From Peptoniphilus asaccharolyticus DSM 20463 (lineage in GTDB: Bacteria > Bacillota > Clostridia > Tissierellales > Peptoniphilaceae): DNA of 64,000 bases. The notes beneath the pieces were generated by a model. The model saw only the letters and a list, made by a program, of their open reading frames with translations. It was not told the DNA's origin and did no database searches. The stretch covers positions 1 to 64,000 of the forward strand of contig NZ_FWWR01000011.1 of the NCBI RefSeq assembly GCF_900176115.1, read 5' to 3'. Both the position numbers and the translations under genes were made by a program. Shown here one piece after another: positions 8,869 through 17,956 of this stretch; position 1 is the stretch's first letter; each line of letters starts with the position of its first letter.

Positions 8869-10086
8869 ATGAAAAACTTACTTTTAAAAGACTGCAAAAG
8901 TATATTGACAATTAGGGAAGATGCCGATGATTTAATCGGCATCATCTCTAATAAGTCTATATTAATTGAAGACGAAAGAATAAAAAGAATAGCTGACTAC
9001 TCTAAATTAGACGTAGATTCTAAAATAGAAGTTATAGATTGTAGCAATAAAATAGTTATGCCGGGATATGTGGATAGTCATACACACTTGATATTTGGCA
9101 AGAGTAGAGTTGATGAGTATGCTGCATCTTTGACTATGTCTGCTGAAGATGTAAAAAAAGCAGTTGGTTTAGTTGGCTTAGCTTCATCAATGTACTCAAC
9201 AAAGAATGCTACAGATGAAGAGCTATTACAAACTTCATTAAAAAAACTTAATAGAATGCTTAAAACAGGTACAACTACAGTTGAAATAAAGTCTGGATAT
9301 GGCATAGATAAAGAAAATGAGCTAAGACAATTGAGGATTATAAAAGAAATAAAAAAACATACTCCTCAAACAATACTAAGTACATACCTTGGAGCTCATT
9401 ATTTTGACGTGGAAATGGGAAAAGAAAACTATATCCAATACATGATAGATGAGGTTATGCCTGTAGTAAAAGAAGAAAACTTAGCTGAGTTTTGTGACGT
9501 GTGGTGTGATGATGGATATTATACAGCGGAGGACTCAAGGAAGATTTTATCAGCAGGTCTAGAATTTGGAATGCTTCCTACACTACATACTGAATGCTAT
9601 TCTGCAATTGGTGGAGCGAGAGTTGGGGCAGAACTAAAGGCAGCTAATGTAGGACATTTAAATTATTTAGAAGATGAAGATATAGATGTTTTAAGAGATA
9701 ATGGAGTTGTTGGAATATTGATTCCGGGAACAGATTTTTCTGTTAAACACCACAGACCTTTTAATCCTAGACCTATGATAGATAAGGGACTAACAATTGC
9801 TATAGCTACAAATCTAAATCCGGGAAATTGGATAGAATCAATGCCTTTGGCAATGGCAATGGCTTGTAGAAATCATGGAATGACACCGGAAGAAGCCATA
9901 AGAGCGGCGACACTTGGTGGAGCTAAAGCTCTTAAGATAGAAAAAGATTATGGCTCAATTGAGGAAGGTAAATTTGCAGATATTCAAATACTTGAATCAG
10001 ATAGCTATAAAAATTGTATCTATAAGATAGGCGTAAATGAAGTTGATAAAGTAATTAAAAAAGGAAAAATTGTTTTTGAAAATTAG
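8869..10086 (+). CDS. hutI: Imidazolonepropionase
   Basis: This amidohydrolase opens imidazolone propionate to N-formimino-glutamate. The metal motif SHTHLIFG is near residue 68, and the family block TTTVEIKSGYG, the GAH motif (YLGAHYF), TLHTEC and VGHLNYL are all present. The usual metal-ligand aspartate of the TDFNPG block is replaced: residues around 315 read ATNLNPGN. That is an odd change at a key site, so this may be an unusual branch of the family or an altered enzyme. The gene is tightly packed between the permease and a cyclodeaminase, which supports the pathway assignment. Confidence 0.88.
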   Translation: MKNLLLKDCKSILTIREDADDLIGIISNKSILIEDERIKRIADYSKLDVDSKIEVIDCSNKIVMPGYVDSHTHLIFGKSRVDEYAASLTMSAEDVKKAVGLVGLASSMYSTKNATDEELLQTSLKKLNRMLKTGTTTVEIKSGYGIDKENELRQLRIIKEIKKHTPQTILSTYLGAHYFDVEMGKENYIQYMIDEVMPVVKEENLAEFCDVWCDDGYYTAEDSRKILSAGLEFGMLPTLHTECYSAIGGARVGAELKAANVGHLNYLEDEDIDVLRDNGVVGILIPGTDFSVKHHRPFNPRPMIDKGLTIAIATNLNPGNWIESMPLAMAMACRNHGMTPEEAIRAATLGGAKALKIEKDYGSIEEGKFADIQILESDSYKNCIYKIGVNEVDKVIKKGKIVFEN

Positions 10087-10097
10087 GAGGATATCAA

Positions 10098-10652
10098 ATG
10101 GACTATAAAGATATTATTGAACTTATTTTAGATGAAAATGACTTTACAGTAGGTGGGGGATCATCATCAGCTATAGCGGGGGCTTTTGGATGCGGTTTAA
10201 TGGGAATGGTAATAAATCTATCTAAAGGAAAAGATTATGGATATTCAGATGAAAAATATGACGAACTTGCAGCAGAACTAAAAGAATTAAAAGCTAAATT
10301 CTTACAGGGAGCAGTTAATGACAATGAAGCATATATGCTAATTGTAAATGCTTACAAGCTACCAAAAGCAACAGACGAAGAAAAAACTGCAAGAAAAGCA
10401 GCGATACAAAATGCAGGTATAAGAGCGGCTGAAGTTCCTATGTCAAATGCAAAACTAAATAAGAGACTTTTAGAAATAGGAGAAGGACTTCTTACAAACT
10501 CAAACCCAGCTTGTGGAACTGATTTAAACGCTGGCGTTGAATTTGCAAAGATGGGAATCAAAGCAGGTAAAGAAAATGTAGAAGTTAATTTACCACTTAT
10601 AAAAGACGAAGAAGTTATTGCAAGATTTAAAAAAGATTTAGAAAGTCTATAA
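10098..10652 (+). CDS. Formiminotetrahydrofolate cyclodeaminase-family protein (copy 1)
   Basis: A 184-residue protein of the FTCD_C/FchA family, which turns 5-formimino-tetrahydrofolate into methenyl-tetrahydrofolate plus ammonia, or acts as a cyclohydrolase. The glycine-serine segment GGGSSSAIAGAFGCGLMGMV at residues 19-38 is the family hallmark, and the C-terminal part has LLTNSNPACGTDLNAGV. The start follows AGGAGG at 10086-10091. It is shorter than the second copy at 15889 (208 residues). The two may differ in cyclodeaminase versus cyclohydrolase activity, which sequence alone does not settle. Confidence 0.88.
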   Translation: MDYKDIIELILDENDFTVGGGSSSAIAGAFGCGLMGMVINLSKGKDYGYSDEKYDELAAELKELKAKFLQGAVNDNEAYMLIVNAYKLPKATDEEKTARKAAIQNAGIRAAEVPMSNAKLNKRLLEIGEGLLTNSNPACGTDLNAGVEFAKMGIKAGKENVEVNLPLIKDEEVIARFKKDLESL

Positions 10653-10743
10653 AATATTATTTATATATTAAAAATTAGAAACGTAATATTATTTAATCGA
10701 ATTATAAATAATTAAAGATGCTTAATTTGAAGGAGGATTTAAA

Positions 10744-12279
10744 ATGGGAAAAGTAATAAAAATTAATGGGAATGATTTAACGATAGAAGATGTGGTTCAA
10801 ATTGCAAGATTCGGTGCAAAAGTTGAAATAGATGAAGCTCAAAAACAAGAAATATTAAAATCAAGAGAATATGTTGAAGCAGCTTTAGCAAGTGGACAAG
10901 CTATATACGGAATCAATACAGGATTTGGAAAATTCTCAACAGTGTCTATATCAGAAGAAGAATTAGATTTATTACAAAAGAACTTAATTTATTCAGATGC
11001 TTGTGGAGTTGGCGATCCATTCGACACAGAAATCGTAAGAGCTATGATGGTTTTAAGAGCTAACTCAATTTGTAAGGGATTCTCCGGAGTTTTAATGACA
11101 ACTGTAGAATGCTTGGTAAATATGTTGAATGAAGGAGTTCATCCAATAGTTAGATCTAAGGGTTCTGTAGGTTCTTCTGGAGACTTGTGTCCACTAGCTC
11201 ACATGGTTCTACCTATGATAGGTGAAGGCGAAGCAGAATATAAAGGTGAAGTTCTTAGCGGAGCGGAAGCTATGAGAAGAGCTGGATTAAAACCAATTAC
11301 TTTAAAAGCTAAAGAAGGTTTGGCTCTTATAAACGGAACTCAAGCTATAATGGGTAATGCAGTAATGGCTACATATGATGCTGAAAAATTACTTAAACAA
11401 GCGGACATCGTAAGTTCTCTAACTGTAGATGCATTGGGCGGAATAATAGATGTATTTGATGAAAGAATAAATTTAATCAGACCTCATCAAGGACAAATAG
11501 ACACAGCTGAAAATATGAGAAGACTTTTAGCAGAATCTAAAAACGTAACTAAACAAGGTGAAGTTAGAATGCAAGATTCTTATAGTTTAAGATGTATACC
11601 ACAAATTCACGGGGCATCTAGAATAGCTTTTGAATATGTAAAAAAAGCAGTTGAAGTTGAAATCAACTCAGTAACAGATAACCCACTAATTTTCCCAGGA
11701 GAAAATGGAGCTTGTATATCAGGTGGAAACTTCCACGGTCAACCAATAGCTATAGCAATGGATACTCTTGGAATATTAGTGTCTGAAATAGCTAACGTAT
11801 CTGAAAGAAGAATAGAAAAAATGGTAAACCCTGCACTTTCTCACGGACTACCAGCTTTCTTAGTAAAACACGGCGGAATAAATGATGGATTTATGATTCC
11901 TCAATATGTAGCAGCAGCTTTAGTTTCTGAAAACAAAGTATTAGCTCACCCTGCATCTGTTGACTCAATTCCAACTTCTGCAAACCAAGAAGACCACGTA
12001 AGTATGGGTACTATTGGAGCTAGAAAAGCAAGACAAATAGTAGACCATGCACAACATGTAATTAGCATCGAGCTTATGTGTGCAGCACAAGCAGCAGACT
12101 TTGGAGCAGCTGATAAGTTAGGTTTAGGAGCAAGAGAAGCTTACAAAGTGCTTAGAGAAAATGTAACATTTATGGAAAATGATAGAATATTCTATCCTGA
12201 CATGGACAAATCATTTGAAGTAGTTAAATCAGGCGAATTATTAGATAGAGTAGAAGCAGTTGTTGGAGAATTAAAGTAA
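10744..12279 (+). CDS. hutH: Histidine ammonia-lyase paralog 1 (variant active site)
   Basis: An aromatic amino acid lyase of 511 residues, expected to release ammonia from histidine to form urocanate. Family blocks YGINTGFG, SYSLRCIPQIHGA, GNFHGQP and NQEDHVSM are present. Two departures from textbook HutH are clear. The tripeptide that cyclises to the MIO cofactor is Ser144-Ser145-Gly146 (GSVGSSGDLCPL) rather than Ala-Ser-Gly. The histidine of the usual LSHAAG block is Asp85 (YSDACGVG). The second copy at 22810 keeps both usual residues. Start ATG 10744 follows AAGGAGG. The 91-base gap upstream is AT-rich and may hold a promoter. Confidence 0.88.
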   Translation: MGKVIKINGNDLTIEDVVQIARFGAKVEIDEAQKQEILKSREYVEAALASGQAIYGINTGFGKFSTVSISEEELDLLQKNLIYSDACGVGDPFDTEIVRAMMVLRANSICKGFSGVLMTTVECLVNMLNEGVHPIVRSKGSVGSSGDLCPLAHMVLPMIGEGEAEYKGEVLSGAEAMRRAGLKPITLKAKEGLALINGTQAIMGNAVMATYDAEKLLKQADIVSSLTVDALGGIIDVFDERINLIRPHQGQIDTAENMRRLLAESKNVTKQGEVRMQDSYSLRCIPQIHGASRIAFEYVKKAVEVEINSVTDNPLIFPGENGACISGGNFHGQPIAIAMDTLGILVSEIANVSERRIEKMVNPALSHGLPAFLVKHGGINDGFMIPQYVAAALVSENKVLAHPASVDSIPTSANQEDHVSMGTIGARKARQIVDHAQHVISIELMCAAQAADFGAADKLGLGAREAYKVLRENVTFMENDRIFYPDMDKSFEVVKSGELLDRVEAVVGELK

Positions 12280-12290
12280 AGGAGAGAATC

Positions 12291-13172
12291 ATGAGCAAAG
12301 TATTGATGGCAGAAGTAAATATAAGTGAAGGTACAGACCTTAGCGTTGTAGAAAAAGTAAAAGAAGCTTTTTTATCAGTTGATGGAATAGAAGTAATAGA
12401 TATAGATTCTAACGCAGACCACAACAGAACAGTTTTCACTTATAAAGGTGAACCGGAAAATGTTTTAGAAGCAACTAAAAAATTAGCTGCAAAAGCTGTT
12501 GAATTAATCGACATGACAAAACACAAGGGTTCACATCCAAGAATAGGTGCAGTAGACGTAGTTCCTTTTATTCCAGTAAGAGAAATCACAACAGAAGAAG
12601 CTGTAGTAATAGCTAAAGAATTTGGAAAATACTTAGGAAGCCTAGGAGTGCCAGTTTACTTCTATGAAGATGCTCAAGAAAGAGAATATAGAAAAGCTCT
12701 ACCAAAGATTAGAAAAGGACAATATGAAGCTTTAGAAGAAAGAATGAAAGATGAAGAATGGTATCCAGATGAAGGACCTAAAGAATTCAATCCAAAAGCT
12801 GGGGCAACTGTTACAGGAGCGAGATTCCCATTAGTTGCATTCAACATCAACTTAGATACTGAAGACCTTGAGATAGGAAAAGAAATAGTAAAATCTGTAA
12901 GAGCAGCTGCTGGTGGATACACTTATGTAAGAGCTATAGCACTTAGCCTTGAAGAAAAGAAGCAAGTTCAAGTTTCCATGAATATGATTAACTATGAAAA
13001 GACTCCTATCCACAGAGTGTTCGAAACCATTAAATCAGAAGCAAGCAGATACAATGTAAATATAGTAGATACAGAATTGGTAGGACCAGTGCCTGTTTAT
13101 GCGATAAGAGATGTGCTTGATTTCTATTTAAGAATCTCAAAAGAGTTCTCAGTTGACCAAATATATTCATAA
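12291..13172 (+). CDS. ftcD: Glutamate formimidoyltransferase (copy 1)
   Basis: This 293-residue protein matches the formiminotransferase half of FTCD, which moves the formimino group from formiminoglutamate to tetrahydrofolate, releasing glutamate. The conserved block [18 protein letters not shown] carries the catalytic histidine region, and the C-terminal subdomain starts near QVQVSMNMINYEKTPIHRVF. The separate cyclodeaminase genes provide the other half. It begins 11 bases after hutH and is probably the last gene of the hutU unit. About half of its residues appear identical to the copy at 13302. Confidence 0.92.
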   Translation: MSKVLMAEVNISEGTDLSVVEKVKEAFLSVDGIEVIDIDSNADHNRTVFTYKGEPENVLEATKKLAAKAVELIDMTKHKGSHPRIGAVDVVPFIPVREITTEEAVVIAKEFGKYLGSLGVPVYFYEDAQEREYRKALPKIRKGQYEALEERMKDEEWYPDEGPKEFNPKAGATVTGARFPLVAFNINLDTEDLEIGKEIVKSVRAAAGGYTYVRAIALSLEEKKQVQVSMNMINYEKTPIHRVFETIKSEASRYNVNIVDTELVGPVPVYAIRDVLDFYLRISKEFSVDQIYS

Positions 13173-13214
13173 TTAAAAAATAAGTCAAAATAAATTTTCA
13201 AAATAGAATATCTT

Positions 13215-13285
13215 TAGACGTTTTATAGATAGGAAAATGTTAGACTCGCATTGTAAAAGTCTAGAAGAAGTCTAGACAGGTCTAG
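13215..13285 (+). promoter_or_regulatory. Array of TAGAC-type repeats upstream of second ftcD
   Basis: TAGACG (13215-13220) and TAGATA (13226-13231) lie 11 bp apart. A TAGACT at 13241-13246 sits where a -10 box would be expected. GTCTAG then repeats at 13259, 13270 and 13280, with pitches of 11 and 10 bp. The last copy abuts the ribosome binding site GGAGG of ftcD. This is dense, phased repetition and very likely a regulator binding region. Confidence 0.5.
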
Positions 13286-13301
13286 GAGGTATGACTAAAT
13301 T

Positions 13302-14195
13302 ATGAAAAGAGTAATGTGTATTCCTAATTATTCAGAAGGAAGAGACTTAGAAAAAGTAGATAAAATCGTAGAATGTTTTAGAGCGAAAGAAAATGTAAAG
13401 CTAGTAGATTACCAAGCAGACAAGGATCACAACAGAACAGTTGTTGAAGTTATTGGTGAACCTGAAGCTGTAATCAAAGCAGTTATTGAATCTGTAAAAG
13501 TAGCTCAAGAAGTTATAGACATGACTCAACACGAAGGAGCTCACCCAAGAATGGGAGCTGTTGACGTTGTTCCTTTCGTTCCAATTACAGAAGTTACTAC
13601 AGAAGACTGTGTAGAATATGCTAAAGAAGTTGGTAAGGCAATAGGAGAACTAGGAATTCCAGTTTACCTATATGAAGATGCAGCTACAACTCCTGGAAGA
13701 CAAAACCTTGCAAAAGTTCGTAAAGGACAATATGAAGGATTCTTCGAAAAAATTAAAGAAGAAGAATGGAAACCTGATTTTGGACCACAAGAAATGAACG
13801 CAAAGAGTGGTGCTACTGCAGTTGGAGCAAGATTCCACCTTGTAGCATTTAACGTAAACTTAAATACAGATAAAGTAGAAATTGCTGATGCAATTGCTAA
13901 AAAAGTAAGACACATCGGTGGTGGACTTAGATTTGCTAAGGCAATAGGACTTCCACTTGAAGAAAGAGGACAAGTTCAAGTATCTATGAACCTTGTAAAC
14001 TTCGAAAAAACAAGAATTTACCAAGCGCTTGAAATGGTAAAATCTGAAGCTAAGAGATATGGCGTAACTGTATACGGAACAGAAATAATCGGTATGGTTC
14101 CACTACAAGCTCTAATAGATTCAGCAGCATACTACATGCAAGTTGAAGAATTTAGTGCTGAACAAGTTATAGAAACACTATTAATTGAGGAGTAA
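13302..14195 (+). CDS. ftcD: Glutamate formimidoyltransferase (copy 2)
   Basis: A 297-residue formiminotransferase-domain protein with the catalytic-region block [18 protein letters not shown] and the second-half block [20 protein letters not shown]. It heads the unit ftcD-fhs-cyclodeaminase and has its own phased repeat region upstream. Its codon use looks richer in optimal codons than copy 1, with many GAA, GTA and GCT codons, suggesting high expression. Pairing with formate-tetrahydrofolate ligase points to channelling the formimino carbon to formate for ATP. The stop at 14195 lies 7 bases before fhs. Confidence 0.92.
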   Translation: MKRVMCIPNYSEGRDLEKVDKIVECFRAKENVKLVDYQADKDHNRTVVEVIGEPEAVIKAVIESVKVAQEVIDMTQHEGAHPRMGAVDVVPFVPITEVTTEDCVEYAKEVGKAIGELGIPVYLYEDAATTPGRQNLAKVRKGQYEGFFEKIKEEEWKPDFGPQEMNAKSGATAVGARFHLVAFNVNLNTDKVEIADAIAKKVRHIGGGLRFAKAIGLPLEERGQVQVSMNLVNFEKTRIYQALEMVKSEAKRYGVTVYGTEIIGMVPLQALIDSAAYYMQVEEFSAEQVIETLLIEE

Positions 14196-14202
14196 TAAAA
14201 AG

Positions 14203-15879
14203 ATGACAGAATTTTTAACAGATATAGAGATAGCAAATTCCATTGAAATGGAACCAATAGTTGACGTAGCTGAAAGAGCTGGTCTTAAAGCTGATGATTT
14301 AGAACTTTATGGAAAATATAAAGCTAAAATATCTCTTGATGCTATTCACGAATTAGACAAAAAAGAAGATGGTAAATTAGTCCTTGTAACAGCTATAACT
14401 CCAACTCCAGCAGGAGAAGGAAAGTCAACTGTATCAATTGGTCTTTCTCAAGGACTTAACAAAATGGGTAAAAACTCAGTTGTAGCTCTAAGAGAACCAT
14501 CTCTAGGACCTGTATTTGGCGTTAAAGGTGGAGCAGCAGGTGGTGGATATTCACAAGTAGTTCCTATGGAAGATATCAACCTTCACTTCACTGGAGACCT
14601 TCACGCAATGACAGCTGCTAACAACTTATTATCAGCTCTTATTGACAACCACATTCACCAAGGTAATGCTCTAAGAATAGACGCTAGAAACATTACTTGG
14701 AAGAGAGTTATCGACATGAATGATAGATCTATCAGAAACATTGTAATCGGAATGGGTGGAAAAGCTTGCGGATTTACAAGAGAAGATCACTTCATGATTA
14801 CTGTAGCTTCTGAAATCATGGCAGCTCTTTGTTTAGCTAGTGGTTTAACTGACCTTAAAGAAAGACTTGCTAGAATGATCGTAGCTTACAACCTAGATGG
14901 AGAACCTGTAACAGCAGGACAATTAGAAGCTCAAGGAGCTATGGCTATGCTTCTTAAAGATGCTATTAAACCAAACATTGTTCAAACTCTTGAACATACT
15001 CCAGCTCTTATCCACGGTGGACCATTCGCTAACATCGCTCACGGATGTAACTCATTAATCGCTACAAAATTAGGACTTAAACTTTCTGATTACCTTGTAA
15101 CAGAAGCTGGTTTCGGTGCTGACCTTGGAGCAGAAAAATTCTTCGATATCAAATGTAGACTTGGTAACCTTAAACCAGATGCAGTAGTAATCGTAGCTAC
15201 TATCAAAGCACTTAAGATGCACGGTGGCGTAGATAAGAAGAACCTAAAAGAAGAAAATGTAGAAGCGTTAGAAGCAGGATTTGCAAATCTTGGACGTCAT
15301 ATTGAAAACGTAAAGAAATTCGGTCTTCCTGTAGTTGTTGCAGTTAACAAATTTGCATTCGATACAGAAGCTGAAGTTAATAAATTAATCGAAAAATGTG
15401 CTGAATACGGAGTAGAAGTTTCACTTTCTGACGGATGGGCAAAAGGTGGAGAAGGTACTTTAGACTTAGCTGAAAAAGTTGTTAGAGCTTGTGAACAAGA
15501 AAACAACTTCCACTACCTATATGATGTAGAAGCTTCAATCCCTGAAAAACTTAACACTATTGTTAAAGAAATCTACAGAGGAGCTAAAGTTACTCTTACA
15601 GCAGCAGCTAAAAAACAAGTTAAGAAATTAGAAGAACTTGGATTAGACAAAATGCCAATCTGTATGGCTAAAACTCAATTCTCATTCTCAGATGATAAGA
15701 ATGCAGTAAACGCACCAGAAGGATTTGAAATCACAGTTCAAAACGTAAGAGTTTCTGCAGGTGCAGGATTCATCGTTTGTGAAACTGGTGACATCATGGT
15801 TATGCCTGGTCTTCCAAAAGTTCCAGCAGCTAACAAGATGGACGTTGATGAAAACGGTAAAATGGAAGGTCTATTCTAA
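14203..15879 (+). CDS. fhs: Formate-tetrahydrofolate ligase
   Basis: This cytosolic ligase couples formate, tetrahydrofolate and ATP to formyl-tetrahydrofolate. In histidine fermenters it can run backward to gain ATP. The 558-residue length is typical. The P-loop [15 protein letters not shown] is near residue 65, followed by [20 protein letters not shown] and LHFTGDLHA. Start ATG 14203 is chosen because GAGGAG sits at 14187-14192; an upstream in-frame TTG at 14185 would place this site inside the gene. It overlaps nothing and is followed after 9 bases by a cyclodeaminase, a natural order for passing one-carbon units. Confidence 0.96.
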   Translation: MTEFLTDIEIANSIEMEPIVDVAERAGLKADDLELYGKYKAKISLDAIHELDKKEDGKLVLVTAITPTPAGEGKSTVSIGLSQGLNKMGKNSVVALREPSLGPVFGVKGGAAGGGYSQVVPMEDINLHFTGDLHAMTAANNLLSALIDNHIHQGNALRIDARNITWKRVIDMNDRSIRNIVIGMGGKACGFTREDHFMITVASEIMAALCLASGLTDLKERLARMIVAYNLDGEPVTAGQLEAQGAMAMLLKDAIKPNIVQTLEHTPALIHGGPFANIAHGCNSLIATKLGLKLSDYLVTEAGFGADLGAEKFFDIKCRLGNLKPDAVVIVATIKALKMHGGVDKKNLKEENVEALEAGFANLGRHIENVKKFGLPVVVAVNKFAFDTEAEVNKLIEKCAEYGVEVSLSDGWAKGGEGTLDLAEKVVRACEQENNFHYLYDVEASIPEKLNTIVKEIYRGAKVTLTAAAKKQVKKLEELGLDKMPICMAKTQFSFSDDKNAVNAPEGFEITVQNVRVSAGAGFIVCETGDIMVMPGLPKVPAANKMDVDENGKMEGLF

Positions 15880-15888
15880 GGAGGAAAC

Positions 15889-16515
15889 ATGTTAAAAGAA
15901 CTAACAGTAGCAGGATTCGTAGCAGAAACATCTTCAGATTCTCCAGCTCCAGGCGGTGGATCAGTTTCAGCTCTTGCAGCAGCACAAGCAGCAGCTCTTC
16001 TAGGAATGGTTGCTAACTTAACTGTAAAGAGCAAAAAATATGAAGAAGTTCATGAAGAAATGCAAAAATACGCTGAAGAATTAAAAGAACTTGAATTAGA
16101 TTTTGTAGAAGACATTGACAGAGACTCAAATTCTTTCAACGGCGTTATGGCAGCATTCAAACTTCCAAAAGAAACTGAAGAAGAAAAAGCTATCAGATCA
16201 AAAACTATTCAAGAAGAATACAAAAAAGCAGCAAGTGTACCTCTAAACGTAGGTCTAAAAACTCTTAAAATATTAGACTATGCAGAAGTTTTAGTTGAAA
16301 AAGGAAACTCTAACGCAATCACTGACGTAGGAGTTGGTCTATTAAACTTAAAGCTTGCTATCAGAGGAGCTTTCTACAATGTAAAAATCAACCTTGGTTC
16401 AATCAAGGATGAAGAATTCATCGCAGAAACTAAAAAGCAAATGGCTGAAGCTCTTGAAAAAGTTGAAGTAGCTACAGCACCTCTACTTGAAAAAATAGAA
16501 GCTGCAATAGAATAA
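15889..16515 (+). CDS. Cyclodeaminase/cyclohydrolase-family protein (copy 2)
   Basis: A 208-residue FTCD_C/FchA-family protein with the hallmark SPAPGGGSVSALAAAQAAAL near residue 18 and a helical remainder. It would make methenyl- or formyl-tetrahydrofolate between the upstream formiminotransferase and formate-tetrahydrofolate ligase. It is longer and more alanine-rich than copy 1. A strong terminator follows, although the GlmL-like gene starts only 64 bases later in the same direction. Placement next to fhs recalls FchA, but the exact reaction is not certain. Confidence 0.9.
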   Translation: MLKELTVAGFVAETSSDSPAPGGGSVSALAAAQAAALLGMVANLTVKSKKYEEVHEEMQKYAEELKELELDFVEDIDRDSNSFNGVMAAFKLPKETEEEKAIRSKTIQEEYKKAASVPLNVGLKTLKILDYAEVLVEKGNSNAITDVGVGLLNLKLAIRGAFYNVKINLGSIKDEEFIAETKKQMAEALEKVEVATAPLLEKIEAAIE

Positions 16516-16531
16516 TAAAAAGCAATAAATA

Positions 16532-16556
16532 AGAGGGGTATATCCCCTCTTTTTGT
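16532..16556 (+). terminator. Terminator after one-carbon unit
   Basis: AGAGGGG at 16532-16538 pairs with CCCCTCT at 16544-16550 around a 5-base loop, followed by TTTTTG. Confidence 0.85.
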
Positions 16557-16579
16557 TTAAAGATTTTTAAAGGTGAAGT

Positions 16580-17926
16580 ATGAAATATTTACTTGTAGAT
16601 ATAGGTTCAACATATACAAAGCTAACACTCGTGGATGCAGAAAAAAGAGAAATAATAGCTAAAGAAAAAGACATAACCACTATAAAAACATCTGTGATGG
16701 ATGGATTTAAAAATGCTCTTGGCAAAATGGAAAATAAAATTGGCAAAGTGGAATACGATAAAGCCATAACTTGTTCATCAGCAGCCGGTGGTCTTAAGAT
16801 GGTGGCTGTAGGACTTGGGAAAAATTTGACAGCAGAAGCAGCTAAGAGATCAGCACTTGGGGCGGGAGCAAGAATGTTAAAAACTTTTTCTTATGAGTTG
16901 GACTTATCAAAAGTTAGAGAAATAGAAGAGTTAGACCCTGATATAATTTTGCTTTCAGGCGGGACTAACAATGGAAATAAATTTAACATAATCCACAATG
17001 CAAATATGCTTGCGAATTTAAATATAAAAGCGCCGATTGTAATAGCAGGAAATGAACAAGTTGCTGAAGAAGTAGCGGAAATTCTCTGTGATTTTGAAAC
17101 ATACACTACAGAAAATGTAATGCCAACGGTAAATGAATTAAATGCTGACCCAACAAGAAGAATTATCAGAGATATATTTATGCGTAGGATAATTTTAGCT
17201 AAGGGATTGTCTGAATATAGAGAAAAAGTTGGAGAAGTATTGATGCCAACTCCAGATTCAGTACTTCAAGCGGCAAGACTATTATCGGTTGGGACAGAAA
17301 ACGAAGCAGGTCTTGGAAATTTAATTTTAGTGGATGTTGGGGGAGCGACAACAGATGTCCATTCTATAGGACATGGTCTTCCAACCAACAATGAAGTTAG
17401 ATTTGAAGGACTTAAAGAAGCTTTTGACAAGAGAACTGTCGAGGGAGATCTTGGAATGAGATATTCTGCAATAAGTTTGTATGAGTCAGTTGGGGAAGAG
17501 GAACTCAGAGGATATTTTGAAGCAGATTACTTAGCTGAATGTAAAAAGAGAAGCGAAGACATAATGATGGTTCCAAAGACAGAAGAAGACAAGAAAATTG
17601 AAGCATCAATTGCCAAAGCATGTGTAAACCACTCAATAGAAAGACACGTTGGAAAACTTAGAAAAGAATATTCAAATGGAAGATATATATACTATCAAAG
17701 TGGCAAAGACTTATCTGAGTTCAACACAATTATAGGAACAGGTGGAGTATTAGTTCATTCAGAGGATCCAAAATTTATTTTGGAAACAAAAAAGGATTCT
17801 CTTTATCCGGAAAAGCCAATTCAATATTTAGATAGGGAATATATTTTATCAGCAATGGGACTTTTGGCAACACAGGACAAAGATTCGGCACTTAGCATAA
17901 TGAAAAATTGCATACAAAAATTATAA
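16580..17926 (+). CDS. GlmL/MutL-type ASKHA ATPase (copy 2)
   Basis: A 448-residue paralog of the protein at 4110. It shows the N-terminal loop LLVDIGSTYTKLTL, the central loop ILVDVGGATTDVHSI, the shared block TVEGDLGMRYSA and the terminal DREYILSAMGLL. By family it should act as an ATP-dependent reactivator of a B12 mutase or a related radical enzyme. No mutase gene is near. It lies between the formate unit and a convergent SARP regulator, so the pair regulator plus GlmL-like ATPase occurs twice in this island. A ribosome binding site AAAGGTG precedes ATG 16580. Confidence 0.8.
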   Translation: MKYLLVDIGSTYTKLTLVDAEKREIIAKEKDITTIKTSVMDGFKNALGKMENKIGKVEYDKAITCSSAAGGLKMVAVGLGKNLTAEAAKRSALGAGARMLKTFSYELDLSKVREIEELDPDIILLSGGTNNGNKFNIIHNANMLANLNIKAPIVIAGNEQVAEEVAEILCDFETYTTENVMPTVNELNADPTRRIIRDIFMRRIILAKGLSEYREKVGEVLMPTPDSVLQAARLLSVGTENEAGLGNLILVDVGGATTDVHSIGHGLPTNNEVRFEGLKEAFDKRTVEGDLGMRYSAISLYESVGEEELRGYFEADYLAECKKRSEDIMMVPKTEEDKKIEASIAKACVNHSIERHVGKLRKEYSNGRYIYYQSGKDLSEFNTIIGTGGVLVHSEDPKFILETKKDSLYPEKPIQYLDREYILSAMGLLATQDKDSALSIMKNCIQKL

Positions 17927-17927
17927 A

Positions 17928-17956
17928 GGGGCTATTTTACAACAGCCCCCTTTTTT
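17928..17956. terminator. Bidirectional terminator between convergent genes
   Basis: GGGGCT (17928-17933) pairs with AGCCCC (17944-17949), with a T run on the plus side and an A-rich flank giving Ts on the minus side. It ends both the GlmL-like gene and the convergent regulator. Confidence 0.8.
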
